The translations under genes were made by a program, and so were the position numbers. The notes under the pieces are model-generated. The model ran no database searches, was not told the DNA's origin, and saw only the letters and a list, made by a program, of their open reading frames with translations. Below are positions 21,725 to 34,075 of a stretch of 64,000 nucleotides of DNA, in pieces; position 1 is the stretch's first letter, and every line of letters begins with the position of its first letter. Origin of the DNA: Circinella umbellata (Eukaryota > Mucoromycota > Mucoromycetes > Mucorales > Lichtheimiaceae); NCBI GenBank assembly GCA_025093555.1, contig JAIWNF010000013.1:806001-870000 (forward strand). The letters are read 5' to 3'.

Positions 21725-24700
21725 CTATAATCCTTCTTCTTCATCATCATCGTCGTCTTCTTCTTCTTGTTCATGTAATCGTTTTCCATCTAGAGAAGAG
21801 GATAGTGTACCATCCTCTTGTTCTTGTACTTTATCTTGTTCTCGTTTTCCTTCAAAGTCACGACGTCCATAAAATGAACCAGAACTTGTAGGTGTTGTAG
21901 AATTGATCGCATGAGCCCATGTATATTGTCGTTGCATTTGCTGATGTTGTAACCTTTTTGGTGTTCTTCTACTTCGATCCGAAACACTGAATGATCTTTG
22001 AGGTCCCGTTAACAACGAAGAAGGTCGACGTTGATAATGTGCTTTTATTGCTGCGACACTAGTGGTATCCTGTGATCTTTCTTCTTCTTGTTCTTGTTGT
22101 GGTTCTCTTCCTTGCTCTGGTAATACTTGCTCTTCAGTAGATCTTCTTCGAACATCTGTAAGAGTCGGTTCATTAAGCTCTTGATCTATTAATATCCTAG
22201 TTCCTCCATCTCCTCGTACTTCTTGTTCTATAGGTTCTTCTTCGTCGCTACTTGTAAATAATCGAATTCTACGATCATATGGTTTTCCATTCTCTAAATC
22301 ACCTTCTAGAGTAGTAGTCATTGCGAATGGAAGAGGTATTTCATTAATAGCTCGATAGTCGGCGCAGTTATTAAAATGTTCATTTTCTAATCGAAAGAAA
22401 TTCCATTGAATACGTCGACAGGCTTCCATCAAAGCAGTAAAGTAACCAATAACATCACTATGAAGTGTAAGACCAGCTGTATTAATAGCCCATGCAAATC
22501 GTAGCATAACATTCAAAGGCGCTGCTACATAATATACCTTTTATATAACATATGTATCTAAAATTAGCTTTGTGTATATATACAGAGAAAAACATGATAA
22601 ATACTTTACCCATTTATAAAATACAAGATCATCACGTAATAAAAAATGTCGACTTGCCGGTTGTAATAATCCCCAGTCCATTTTGATATCCCAAATGGAA
22701 GTATAAGAAGAATTGATCATAGACGCAAGAATCCAAAGCATATCTGTACCCGGAGAAGCTACGTATGTATATTATGAAAGAAAAAATAGTACTAAGGTTA
22801 TTAATAAAAGATAATCATTTTTTTACATACATATATATATACTTACGATGAATACGACGTAAACCTGTAGCAAATGTGGCTACAATTGTACTGGTATATT
22901 TTGCAGCATTTATCAAATGAACTCGTTCAGACGAGTCTTGATATCGACGAATACATTGTAAAAATCGCCACCATGGTGCCAAAGCTGCTAAAAAGGGGGT
23001 AATCCACATATGGGTAACATGGCAACGATAATCGGATTCTATATGTAAAAATATATAATAAATTGAATATCAAATTAAGTTTATATATAAAATAAGTAGT
23101 ATGTATATATTACCAAGACCCGTCCAGTTCCAAGTATAAGCACAGAATAAATAGGATAATGTCCAAAATGAATAAGATAAGCTATTTAATTCATCAGCTA
23201 TAAAAAAGTCTCGAAATTCAACAGGAAAGAAATAACTGAAAATGATTCGGCCCTAGATGAATAGAAATAGATATTAATTTTTTGACATTATTACATTTTT
23301 TTTTCATTTAAGTATTTATACATACCAATGAGCGACAAAGCCACCTACGAGCAGATCGATATAATATATTAAAAGGACATAACAACATAGTCAATAAGAT
23401 AATAAATAATGTCATTGGACATTGATTCGATGTTAACCATGGGTCCAAAATATTTGAAAAATCAAGAAACATAAATGTAGTTAATAATAAAAGCATAAAA
23501 CATGGAAGCTATATATATATATACCACAATTAATAAATTATTACAGTATCATTAATAAAAAAAAGTATATATTCAAGTTGTGTAAAAAAATAAAAGATAT
23601 TATATGACGAGAAGAAAAGTTAAATGTGTTACTAACCTCTGCAAACTGATGATAATCCAAATTATCTTTGGGATCTAATTCAAATATAAATTTATAATTG
23701 ACTTTAGATCGAGTCCAAACCATCATATTAATCGAAACACCAAGAGCAAAAAGAATAGGAACTGAGAAACACGCATATATTTGTAAATGTGTGTGAATAT
23801 AGGATACATGATCAACGGCTCCAGGATCTGACACTATATTAATATATAACCAAGGGAAATGAGTCGATTATCTCTCATTATAAATACATGACATAAATAT
23901 GTATTATGTGTGCATAGTATAATTAGATAAATATTTACCAAGATTAATATCAGCCAAAAGTAAAATTAATGCAGCACCGAAATAAAAACCAACACGCCAT
24001 GATGCTGCTGTAAAACTCTAAATACAAAAAAAATTGTCACATATTATATATATATTATTGTATTAGACAACATTTTATAACATATTCGCATAAACAGCAA
24101 CAACAAAAAAGATAATCATAATATTTTACCTTTTGTTCACGACTTGTTTTTAAAGAACGTGCACTTTTTACTCTATTATTATTTGCAAATTCATCTGCAA
24201 ATATGACAATAGTATCTTCCATCATTTTTTCCAAATCTTGAGAAGATGCCCAATGAAATGTTTTAACTTTTTCCATGTATTGTTTCTTTGCTTGCCATCC
24301 TGCAATCTTTTTTTTTTGTATACGTATACGAATTATTAGTACATGTCTACATATTTCCAGTGTCTATACTATTTAATAAAGACAATAGGAAGTCATAATT
24401 GATGATAATATTTACCCTATCGAATTTTTTTAGGATAGATTGGAATCCTACCAAGTTTATTTCCTACGATTATCAAATATATGTATATATAGTCAGTAAA
24501 ATTCAAGACTAATAATAATAATAATGATAAGAAGTATATATACAATCATACACCATTTTTTTTACCTTGTATGATTGTAAAAGTTCTAGATTACGATAAA
24601 ATTCCGCAACTGCTCGTTTTAATCGTCCACGAGCTACTTGATAACTAAGCTTATCATTTTTGGCATATTGAAGGGGTATTGCTGAGAAATCAATATTGGG

Positions 24701-25779
24701 GATTGTCAAACGTTGTCGTTGCTGTTGTTGTTGTGGTGGTGGTAGTGGTAGTCCTGATATTACATTATTATTATTTGTATTATTATTAAAAGCCTGTCGT
24801 GTTTTTTTAAACCAGTAGAAAGGATTCAATCTATGAAACCAACAAGAAGGTGTGTGATGATGGTTTGAATTTTCTTCTCCTTCCTGGGTCAAGTTATTTT
24901 CTCGTTGCTGTCGTTCTTCCATAAGAAGACGACCATAATCAGCCACAAGATCCATTTGAATTTTTAATGCATCCATTTTAGATTTCACTTCATTTTCTCG
25001 TTCTAATCATTTTTTCAAATAATAGTAATAATAATGGTAATATACATGGGGTATTAGATCAATAATCCATTATCTGGTTGATAGTAGACGATACAATCTA
25101 TACTCCTACCACTCCTCGCCTATATCTTCTCTTTTTTTTTCACGCACAGATTATTATTATTACCATTATAAAATCGTGATATTCGATCTAATTGTTCATC
25201 TAGTTTGAAAAAGAATAAACGTTCATCTTTTGATGCATGACTGATGGTATTATAAAACGCCCCAAGATCTACGTAGAGACGTGTTAAGGTAATTGTTGTT
25301 GTCAGAGTAATGTTAATATAAGAGTGTATCATGGAAACCTGTTGCTTATATATATATACATATTAATAAAATTCTCAGGTATACCTAATCGATCATGTTC
25401 ATCGAGTTGAGAACGTTCCTGTTCAATAGTGTTTGTTAATGCACGACTAGCAGCTGTTTCTGATAATCGATTAGAAATATGATGTGAATATCGTGAACTT
25501 ATAGGACTTCTAATAAAAGAAGATGGTGATTGATACAATAATTGTTCATCATTTAAATGATTGCTGTCAAGTTTTGAAGTAGAAGAAGAAAAACGTTTCT
25601 ATATACAAAATAAAAACCAATAACAAATTCAGTTATACTACCATTGAAAGTATATAGATTTGTTATTATTATCATACCTTTTGAATTATTTCTAGTATTG
25701 CACAAAGACCTTTATAATCAATATAGGCCTTACGCCATTCTGGAATACTGACTTTTTCCAGATAGGCTGCAAATGGCAT
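21725..25779 (-). CDS. SYG1: SYG1/XPR1-family SPX-EXS phosphate exporter
   Basis: Many-exon minus gene. The start at 25777-25779 gives MPFAAYLEKVSIPEWRKAYI, the canonical SPX opening (..PEWR..Y.DYK.L) that binds inositol pyrophosphates. SPX helices continue through FFFKLDEQLDRISRFY and YQVARGRLKRAVAEFYRNLE, interrupted by Ser/Asn/Gln-rich inserts as in fungal Syg1. Transmembrane segments and the EXS domain follow: TAASWRVGFYFGAALILLLA, the PWLTSNQCPM loop, FRDFFIADELNSLSYSF (an EXS hallmark), WWRFLQCIRRYQD, SIWDIKMDWGLLQ and LNVMLRFAWAINTAGL. The C-terminus is a long hydrophilic tail ending in an Asp/Glu run. Human XPR1 exports phosphate, and Arabidopsis PHO1 is related. Location is plasma membrane or Golgi/vacuole in fungi. 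All conserved blocks are present. Confidence 0.9.
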
Positions 25780-26200
25780 TTGACAAATAAAATTAAAAAA
25801 AAAAGAGACCGAGTACAAAAATTAAAAATATTATTCATTATTACTTGGATCTTTATTTCATAGAAAAAGCAAACATAACACTTTTTTTTTTTAACCGGGA
25901 AAAACAATAAATAATAACAATCGTAAAAATTCGGATCCGGTAAATTTTATTTCCAATAGAATTTCAGGAACATCAAAAGAAAAGAAAAAAATTATTATAT
26001 TTACAAGCAAAAATGTAATAGAAAAAAAAAAAAGGGAGATATAAGAAGGAAAGAGATAATAAAGCGCTAACTAAAGAAGTAAAAAGAGAGGAGATTATGA
26101 ATAGGGATATATATATCCGAATACCTTTGACGAATACATGTGTGTGTGTGTGTGTTTTATATATACAGCGAGAGTGACTAAGAGTGAAGGAAATTTTTTT
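25780..26200. other. Intergenic with TG microsatellite
   Basis: A 421-bp gap lies upstream of SYG1 and downstream of the cyclin gene (both minus). It is purine-rich, with A runs and a short (TG)n tract at about 26139-26155. Confidence 0.5.
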
Positions 26201-27123
26201 TTACAAAGTTGTATCATCAGAACGTGTAGAAGAACAAGTGGATGGAGAAGGAGAAAGTTCGGGAACAGCCAAAGTAGACATGGTTGTGGTATCATAATAA
26301 AGTTGTTCTTGTGGACTTAAAACAATAGAAGCGTCAAAGTTTAACTCTCGTAAGAAACTTGCAATTTCATCTGAATCAATATATAAATTCCAATCCAAGA
26401 AACGTAATAATGCAAATTCCATTCGAGTCATCTCCTTGATGGACCATACGTCCCCTGTAGCACGCACGAGATTTTTAGTTGATAAATAATGGTCCTCACT
26501 ATATTTGCTTGCAACTAACAGACTTGCTGCAAAAATACGATGAGCAGCTTCAGATTCCGCCTTATAACCTGTTTATTATTGTTGTTTTAAATTATTTATT
26601 GTTTTAGATGAGGGATTGTTTGGATTAAAAGTGACGAAATATATAGATTAAAAATATATAAAATAAAGTTTACCTGATGGAAGGGATGCTCTAAATCTTT
26701 GTACATAGATTAGTGCCATAATCAACTGGACTGGTTCAACATTACATTTTTCTGTGATCATTTCAATAAACGGTAATAAGTCTGGCAACATACTATCACG
26801 TCGACGAACTTTTAATGATGATGAATTGTTATTATTCTTATTATTATCTTTAGTATTCGTCGTGGGTATAATTATCGAAGGTTGAAAATGATGTTCATGT
26901 TGATAAAAAATAGCATCGAATGAAGACGAAGCGAAATCTATTATATCATTTTATATAAAATGGATTGTATGATTAGATAATATTCTTTCATTATTTAATA
27001 AACGATAACAATAATAATAAATAACATACCAATAAATCCTGGAGGAATATAAGTTTGTTTATGAGTATTTGTAGTAGTAGTTGTTGTTGTTGTAGAGAGT
27101 GGTGGAGGTGTAGTTGGAAGCAT
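26201..27123 (-). CDS. Pho85-type G1 cyclin (Pcl1/Pas1-like)
   Basis: Three exons: 27123-27030, 26937-26674 and 26568-26201, joined in frame. After a Thr-rich N-terminus comes a cyclin box: LLPFIEMITEKCNVEPVQL, MALIYVQRFRASLPSG, then RIFAASLLVASKYSEDHYLS, and the cyclin-N end WSIKEMTRMEFALLRFLDWN. The spacing, single cyclin box and the E-M-x-R-M-E...LDWN block fit the Pcl1/Pcl2 and S. pombe Pas1 group, which activates the Pho85/Pef1 kinase at G1/S, rather than Pho80. The C-terminus is Ser/Thr-rich (LSPSPSTCSSTRSDDTTL), with possible phosphorylation sites. It lies directly upstream of, and in the same direction as, the SPX-EXS phosphate exporter. Confidence 0.75.
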
Positions 27124-29635
27124 GTTTATAGTGGGGCCAAAGTGCCCAAAGAAGAAAAAAGAAGAAGAAAAAGAAAATCCAAAAAATACTGGTTGAAACG
27201 GAAGTACTTATACCTTTCTGGTGTCAGTAACCCGCACAATTGGGTTTATTTAGCGCCTTTTTTTTATTCGGGATTTAGACTTTTAGTTGCTCTTTTGTTT
27301 TTTTATTAATCATTTTTTTTATCGGCCCCCCTCCTCTCTCTGTCTTTCTAATCTTTACAGCTGAATGTTTGTGTAAGTGTACTTGTTTGGTTCTGATAAA
27401 ATAGTTAAATAACCCTCTTATCATCCGCACAACGTTCCACCATGATAACTTGTATAAAAAAAATGTTTTTAGTTATATACAGTATATGGAAAGTAAGGGG
27501 ATTATTTATTTGGGGGGAGAGGGAGAGGACCGAGCCAAAACTATTAACACAAAACTAGCTATTATAATGATCCGGTGAAGGGTTAAGTTTAAATACAGTC
27601 AGTCTTATGGATATTGTCACTTATTTTATTATAAATGGAAAAACTATGTATAAACGTTTCGGATATAATGATCAATTGACATATAACAATTAAATCTGCT
27701 GATATTATCGCCTGACGGATTGTTTTTTTTTTACGACTCGTCCCTATTAGAACGTTATTGTTTTTTTTTATCTTAAAAAAAAAAACTTCCTTCTATTAGA
27801 TATCAAAGGGAAAAAAAATTATTTAACACTAAAAGTCGCTGTTATTGTTGTTGTTAATATCTCTTAAAGCTTAAATAAATTATATAAAAAAAAAAGAATT
27901 GTGATGACATTGATTTAAAAAAAGAAGGATTGACAATGAACTTGAAAGAAGTTTATTAACCTTCTCTTATGACGGAATTTGGTAAAGGTGCGGGGAGAAG
28001 ATAAAAAAAAAAGTGACACAGACGAGAGAACGAATGACGTTGTAGAAATGACTGATCAGGAATAATTAATATATAAAAGTATATCCGGATGTGGACCTTG
28101 TCGCAAATTGAAATTTTCTTGTCGTAAACCTCAGATGTCTCTAGTCATTAGGGATAATAGTAGAAAAGACTTTATGCTCGTCGAGATATTATTCTTAATT
28201 CTATCGATAAATAATGGTCCAAAGAAAGAATTAAAAATTATATAAAAGACATACTTTAAGAGCAGTGGTATTATTTTATTCTTAATCCATTTATAAATAT
28301 GTTTATTTTCGACCTATACAAACTCCTCTTGATACAGTAGGACCTCGTAGTTATTGAAATGGGAAGATAGAGATTTGGATATATATTCTCATTCATGTAA
28401 CTCATACTTCATCCAACATTGTTCGTTCTCTTCACCTATATAGCTTACTATTCAGATAACACATGGTTTATCAAAGTTAGTATACTTTTATATATATATA
28501 TATATATTTATCGCCATTTGTTTGACTCTTATTTTCGGTACGTATCTATGAATTCATTTCCTATTTAACCTCTCTAATTTTCATCAAAATTCATGAGTTG
28601 CTCTAGTAGTTATGCTAAACAAGTTATAAGGCTCGACTTTATATATAAGTTTTCAAGAAACTCCACCAAGTTTTATTTACTGTATGATTATTACGTATGT
28701 GTCGTGATTAATAAATTTACAGCTTTAGGATTGAATTGACAATTCAAATTACAGTTTCTAAAAAAACAAAAGATGAAAAAAAAAATTGGTGAAAATATAA
28801 GATGGACTGATTAAAAATATCTTTATATTATAAAAGTGATTTATATAGGTATCATATGTATTTTATAGAAAGAAAAAAAAGAACAAGTAGTACTAAATGA
28901 TAAGAAAGTGTCATTAGTTACAGGTAAAAACCACCATTAAAAAATCTCTAATAACTAATCCTTCAGGTAGTAGCTACCAGTATTCATTGTCTAATTGTTT
29001 AAACTACGTATAAATAATGAGAATCGCATTTTACATAAGTATATCATTTATATACGTAGCAAAAATATAGTTAATGTATAATATTAAAACTGCATTTATA
29101 AAAGTGCTAAATTAAAAAGTAATACGTAAAAGCATGATACTAACTTAAGAAAAGAATAGTTTATTTTATCAATGATAAATAAATATGTATTGACAATGAT
29201 ACATTACTTTATTAATAGGGTGGCAATTTTTTCAAATAAAAATCAACTATTCTATTACCATGGATATGACGACAGTGTGAGTATTCATTTATAAGTGTTA
29301 TATACATATGTAAAGCATGAGAGTGTTCAACAACAGGTATCTTTAATATGTAGGCTGATCTATAATATTCTATATAAATAATTGATTAAAAATTATGTTT
29401 ACTATTATGAGTACGTAATAACTATCTTAACCTGCTCTGTCATTAAATCGATAGGCAGGTATCTACTACGTATGTAAAACAGAAATAGATACCAATAATA
29501 CGTTCTTACAACAGTAAGTCGAAATATATACCAGAAGCAAATAGAAAATTAAACCAAATGCATAAATCTTACCCTTTTCTTTTTTTATTTCACTTATTTT
29601 TGCTATGTATCAATTACTTAACAACTTATATATAA
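27124..29635. other. Gene-poor 2.5 kb with one coding-like scrap
   Basis: AT-rich intergenic DNA upstream of the cyclin. At about 28078-28250 (plus) a short open stretch gives SGCGPCRKLKFSCRKP, resembling the first half (CxxCx6C) of a fungal Zn(II)2Cys6 cluster. No second half or gene around it could be assembled. Otherwise only homopolymers and TA tracts were seen. Confidence 0.4.
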
Positions 29636-29845
29636 TCATTTTTTAGGTTTGATACATGGTGCAAAACAAGCAATTTTTCCACTATTGCATGTTTCTAAGC
29701 ATTGTTGATAGATTTGTTCAGGAGATAATGATTTTGATTGAGCTTCTTCTTGAGAAATAGTTTCAACACCAGAGACAGAATTAATCCAGCTGATAGTAAT
29801 AAAGGTTAATAACGTAAAAATGAACAAGTTGATAAAATTGTACAT
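29636..29845 (-). CDS. Small secreted protein with twin CX3C motif
   Basis: Intronless 69-residue ORF. Residues 1-26 are a clear signal peptide (FINLFIFTLLTFITISW, then NSVSGVE). The mature part of about 43 residues has exactly four cysteines arranged as CLETC-x6-CFAPC, that is CX3C-X6-CX3C, in a predicted helical context (SPEQIYQQ before it). It ends in a basic tail, IKPKK. The twin CX3C pattern recalls helical-hairpin peptides stabilised by two disulfides (alpha-hairpinin fold or small Tim-like hairpins). Secretion rather than mitochondrial import is favoured by the leader, and the CX6C gap is short for both families. It stands alone in a 4-kb gene-poor region, which suits a lineage-specific effector or antimicrobial peptide, but function is unknown. 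Confidence 0.6.
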   Translation of the reverse strand: MYNFINLFIFTLLTFITISWINSVSGVETISQEEAQSKSLSPEQIYQQCLETCNSGKIACFAPCIKPKK

Positions 29846-31588
29846 TATACGTAATAGTAATGTTTTGATTATAGTAGGGGAAAAAAAAAGTAAAACGGCT
29901 CTTTTTTATAACTTTTTTTTTCAAAGGGGTAATTGATTATAGTAATATTTAAATATTTCCCCTTCGAGTATAGTTTTTAAGGAGTAAAACAATAAAATAC
30001 GTATAAAAGAGTGAGGCAACCTTTTTGATTAAGTAGCATATAGCAAGATGTCGTTTCGTCAGGTGGCAGTTTATTAATTATATGTATTTTTATAGATGGA
30101 GCAAGTAAAGGTTATCATTGTTAGACTGGCTTTTATTTTTATTTTATTTTGGCGTACGTACCATAAAATGGGAAAGTGGATGATATACTTGATAACGGTA
30201 TTGAAGATTAAGCTTATTCTGTGAAGGGATGATTTTATTTTGTAATAGGGTAAACGGGGTATGAAAAAATAATTTATGCAGGAACAATAAAGAATCATTT
30301 TCTTCTTCCCTTTTGTTTTTTTCCTTTACTTTATTAATTTAGCTTCAATGGCTTTCCTTTTCCCTTTCCCACTCCAATGACGTTTGTTAGTTTGGCTTAA
30401 ATCGCTTTTCTACACTTGTGGTTTCTACCAGTTTTAAGGTATTTGTTGCTAATTTCTTTTTATAAATTTTCTGGCTAAATGAAGCAGAGGCATCCCCATT
30501 TGCAATTAGGTATGGGTGTTCTCTTTTTTATAGAAAAACGATCATAGTATATATCATTACAATGACCCATTATTTTAGTAATGTCGCATGTTCTCCTGCT
30601 TTGCGTCTTATGTTGTGGCATTTGTTATGAAAAATGATAATAATAAATACCTTTTCATAAGGTACGAAATGAAACTTTTATTTTTATTGAGGGTTTTCAA
30701 TAAAGCAAGCATCATGAATGGTTTCAAAAGTCAGTCGTTACTGCCAAAGTAATTTATTAAGAGTTATGCTTGCTATACGTATATCATCTTATGAGCTTAT
30801 TATAGGTCCTACTCTGGTAGTGACTTCACACTTCATTAAATCAATCGATTAAGATTGGTGATTTAAAAAATAAGAAGAACTTATGGAGAATTATATCCTT
30901 AAACATAGAAAAAGAAATCCCAAAGGTATTTATTTTTGTGGAGAAGACTCATAAATTCACTTATCATGTTCAAGATACTAAAGAAAACTTGTTGATGTGA
31001 ATCAGAAAATCGTGTTACATAACCATGAAGTCAAAGCAATAAAAAGTCAAGAGTGGTAATCATTAAAAAAGTTACGTCGTGCTGAGATTTAAGAGAGTTT
31101 TCCCAAATTCTCAAGAATAACGGGAACAAGCAAGTCAACCAATGGTTCGGAAAGCTCACAAGAGTGTGAACTTGGTAAATAATACGTATCCTTTGTGTAT
31201 AACATAGATAATGATCTCTTCTTTCCACTTATTAACGAGTTTATATAGAGTAGAAAGTAAATTGAGGGAAAATCGGACCACATCTTTCAATTGTACAAAC
31301 TAAAAAAGATATATGTAACACATGTGAGAATCTATGTTTCTTTTTTTTTAATTTTAACATGCACATATTACTATTATATTTAAGAATGATTGTAATGGAT
31401 ATAAAGACAAAGGTTTTTAATATGTAATAATAATAATAATATTAATAATAAACAACAAAAAAAGAGTTTAAATAATATAGCAAGTAAAATAAGAATAATA
31501 AGAATTAAAAGTGTATATGTAATGTTTTCTTTTTTCTTCGTCAGTGTTTTCAAACTAAAATGCAAGACGGCGGAGGGAATTGACTACT
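29846..31588. other. Gene-poor 1.7 kb with decayed coding-like pieces on minus
   Basis: No intact gene. Minus-strand pieces look coding but are out of frame with one another: near 31320-31180 FVQLKDVVRFSLNLLSTLYK; near 31180-31085 CELSEPLVDLLVPVILENLG in another frame; near 30620-30480 a 48-codon ORF from ATG; near 30420-30330 QTNKRHWSGKGKRKAIEAK. These may be relics of a transposon or a lost gene. No family was recognised. Confidence 0.3.
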
Positions 31589-32856
31589 TTAATCGTTTAA
31601 AAGTTGATCGTAACCATCTAATCCATGCATTTAATGTTGTTAGAAATAGTAGTACAAAAAGTTTATTACCTCCGCCAAAACCCCCCTCTCCTTGAATTCT
31701 GTTTTTTTTTATAACCTCCCCCCTTGAAGAAATTACTTACATGCACAAATACCTTCCATGTAACAAGCAAGTACAATTCCTGCACCTACTTGAGATACTG
31801 GATGTGTAAATCTAAAATAAAACAATTACTTTTAATGATTATTGAATCATTTAAAATAATAATAATAGTAAAAATAAATAGTAAAAAAAAAAAAAACCTT
31901 GTAAAATAAGCTAAAACATAAAAAATTTGCCAATGATGTAAATGTAAACTGAGTGTACGAGTATAAGGATTATATAACTCAGGTATGATAGGTTGATGTT
32001 GTGTAACTGGATCTACGGAAGTAGACGATTCTGGATTTACTCCTTCATCTTGTTGTTCTTCATCACTTGCGTTTTTTTTATTCACAGAAGATCCATGATT
32101 ACGGGAAGTGGCCCATCGAACTCGATATCCATGAATAAAAGTACGAGTCCAATTTTTATTATTTTCCTTGATTAACGCAATAGAAATAGTAAATAAAAAA
32201 ATAGGAACCAATAAAGAACACACATAATAAATGACAAATGGAAGTGCGAGTGTAGCAGCCCAATAAATATGAAAAGCTGCAAATGCAAGAATAATTCTAT
32301 AAAATAGATATGAGTGAAAGAAATAATAATAGTAATAATAATAAAGAAGAAATCAAACTTACGCCACGGCTGTCAAGAATACAACCCACATACCAAATGG
32401 CCAATGTTTAATATTGGGTAATGATCTACACAAGAAAAAAGAACGCGTACGTACTTAAAATAAGTTTTATCTCTTTTAATTAGATATATATATATATAAA
32501 ATACTTTACGTTTTTGTAAAAGGTAATTCAGCAATTAAGGCGTAACCAAACAAGGATGGATAAAAAGAAACTACAGTGATCCAACTAAAAGCTCTTGTAT
32601 AATTTCCAAATACAAATAAAAGAGTACCATAAGATAAACCAAGTAACAAATCACTGTAATGTCTTGCCATCGTTTTGTTATTTGTTTCCCAATTATAACG
32701 TTTAGCAACAAATTGATAAATTGGATATGGAACTAATAAAAATGATAACATAAAATAAAGATACACAAGTGGATTAAATGAAAAAAGTGCTGTTTCTTTA
32801 ACATTATAAGGATCAGAAAAATCAAGAACGGGTTCTTGTGCTCCTGGAACAGGCAT
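31589..32856 (-). CDS. Conserved polytopic membrane protein, HLHHWQ motif
   Basis: Five exons, 32856-32510, 32425-32363, 32296-31898, 31811-31741 and 31617-31589, total 303 codons exactly. The last intron is supported by a GTAAGT donor, a TTCTAACAAC branch site and a TTAG acceptor, giving the C-terminus ...CYMEGICAYGYDQLLND. There are about seven hydrophobic segments, including PLVYLYFMLSFLLVPYPIYQ, SWITVVSFYPSLFGYALIA, GMWVVFLTAVAIILAFAAF and LPFVIYYVCSLLVPIFLF. A hydrophilic loop (NKKNASDEEQQDEG) precedes the polar block TLSLHLHHWQIFYVLAYFTR and THPVSQVGAGIVLACYMEG. The paired His in HLHHW next to membrane segments suggests a metal or active-site role (inference). The family is not recognised by name. 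Confidence 0.75.
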
Positions 32857-34075
32857 TTTTTTTTAAAAAAGAAAAAAAGAAATACGTAAAGAAGGCTTAT
32901 ACAAATAAAATAAAAAGAGAAAGAGAAAAGAGTTCAAAAAGAAAAAAAAAAAAAAAAGTGGACGATCTTTTTGATGAAGGATGGAACGCCCTTGTTTGTT
33001 TGTTTGTTTGTTTTTTTTGAAAGGGTACACAATGTTTTGGTATTATGTTGTTATGTGTAACATATTCTGCAGCATAAGTATATAATAAAATATGTGGATA
33101 TCGTAATAATACGATGTAGAAACTGTAATAGTAATAACACAAAAACGCGTCTTTTTCTTCGTTTTTGGTTTATTCCATCAATCTACCTGCCCCTTCTCGT
33201 CTCCTTATAGCATTATCTGAAAACTCCTATATCCCCCTTAATATTTTTTGATGGTGATGTTGATCTATATAGTTTAAAATATATAAATAATTATGCAAGG
33301 TGATATCAAGGGGGGTGGGACGGGAGAACAAGAAGAAGACCTAAAATTGATATTATGATCCGAATACGCGTGAAAAGAACAAAAAGAAAGAGGTATTATT
33401 TTATGAACCATTTTCTAAATCATATAAATACGCTTTCCCCTTCCTTTTTTCTTCCACCCCCCACCTCCACACCTTCCAAAAAAAAAAAGCTTAATATCAC
33501 GATTGCATTATTTTTATACAAATTTTGTTACGTAGAATCAAAGAAAGCGGGGTGGGAGAGAAAGACAAAAAGTTTAATGATGACTTATTGTTACCCATAG
33601 AATTTATTAAATAGGTCATCAAAGGGCTATCTTAAAAAAAAAAAAAGAAAGTCCGGTGACATTGAACACGTGGTATGAATGGGGAATTCACACATAAATA
33701 TGTGGTATATATAATTACTGCTTACAATCATATACGTAATAATACTAATATTAATAAAAAGGAAATGATAAAGAAAATGCCAAAAGAGTGTGTGTAATAT
33801 GTTTGGTATGTATATCATGTGAATATACTAAGAGTATATACGTATAAAGTAATATGATAAGTGAATTGGTTGAAAAAAAAAAAAAGAAAAAGATCATGCA
33901 AATGAAGGATGATAAGGAACGGGGGGAGAGAGGGAGAAAAACCAATGTAATTGGACATGTTTTTACTATACAAAAATTATTATTATTAGAAAAAAAGAAA
34001 GAGTGAAATGCTGATGGATAAAACGTAATTAAACAAGAATAAAAGCATAAATTTAATCTTATGCAAGCAAATGTT
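32857..34075. other. Intergenic 1.2 kb
   Basis: Upstream of the membrane protein and downstream of the Whi5-like gene. It contains long A runs, a TTTG tandem (about 32996-33012) and C-rich spots near 33460. No gene was seen. Confidence 0.5.

Noticed and set aside
25692..25907. Longer upstream start for SYG1 (MFFPVKKKK...)
   Set aside because: That ORF is in a different frame from the SPX domain; the ATG at 25777-25779 opens the conserved SPX helix directly.
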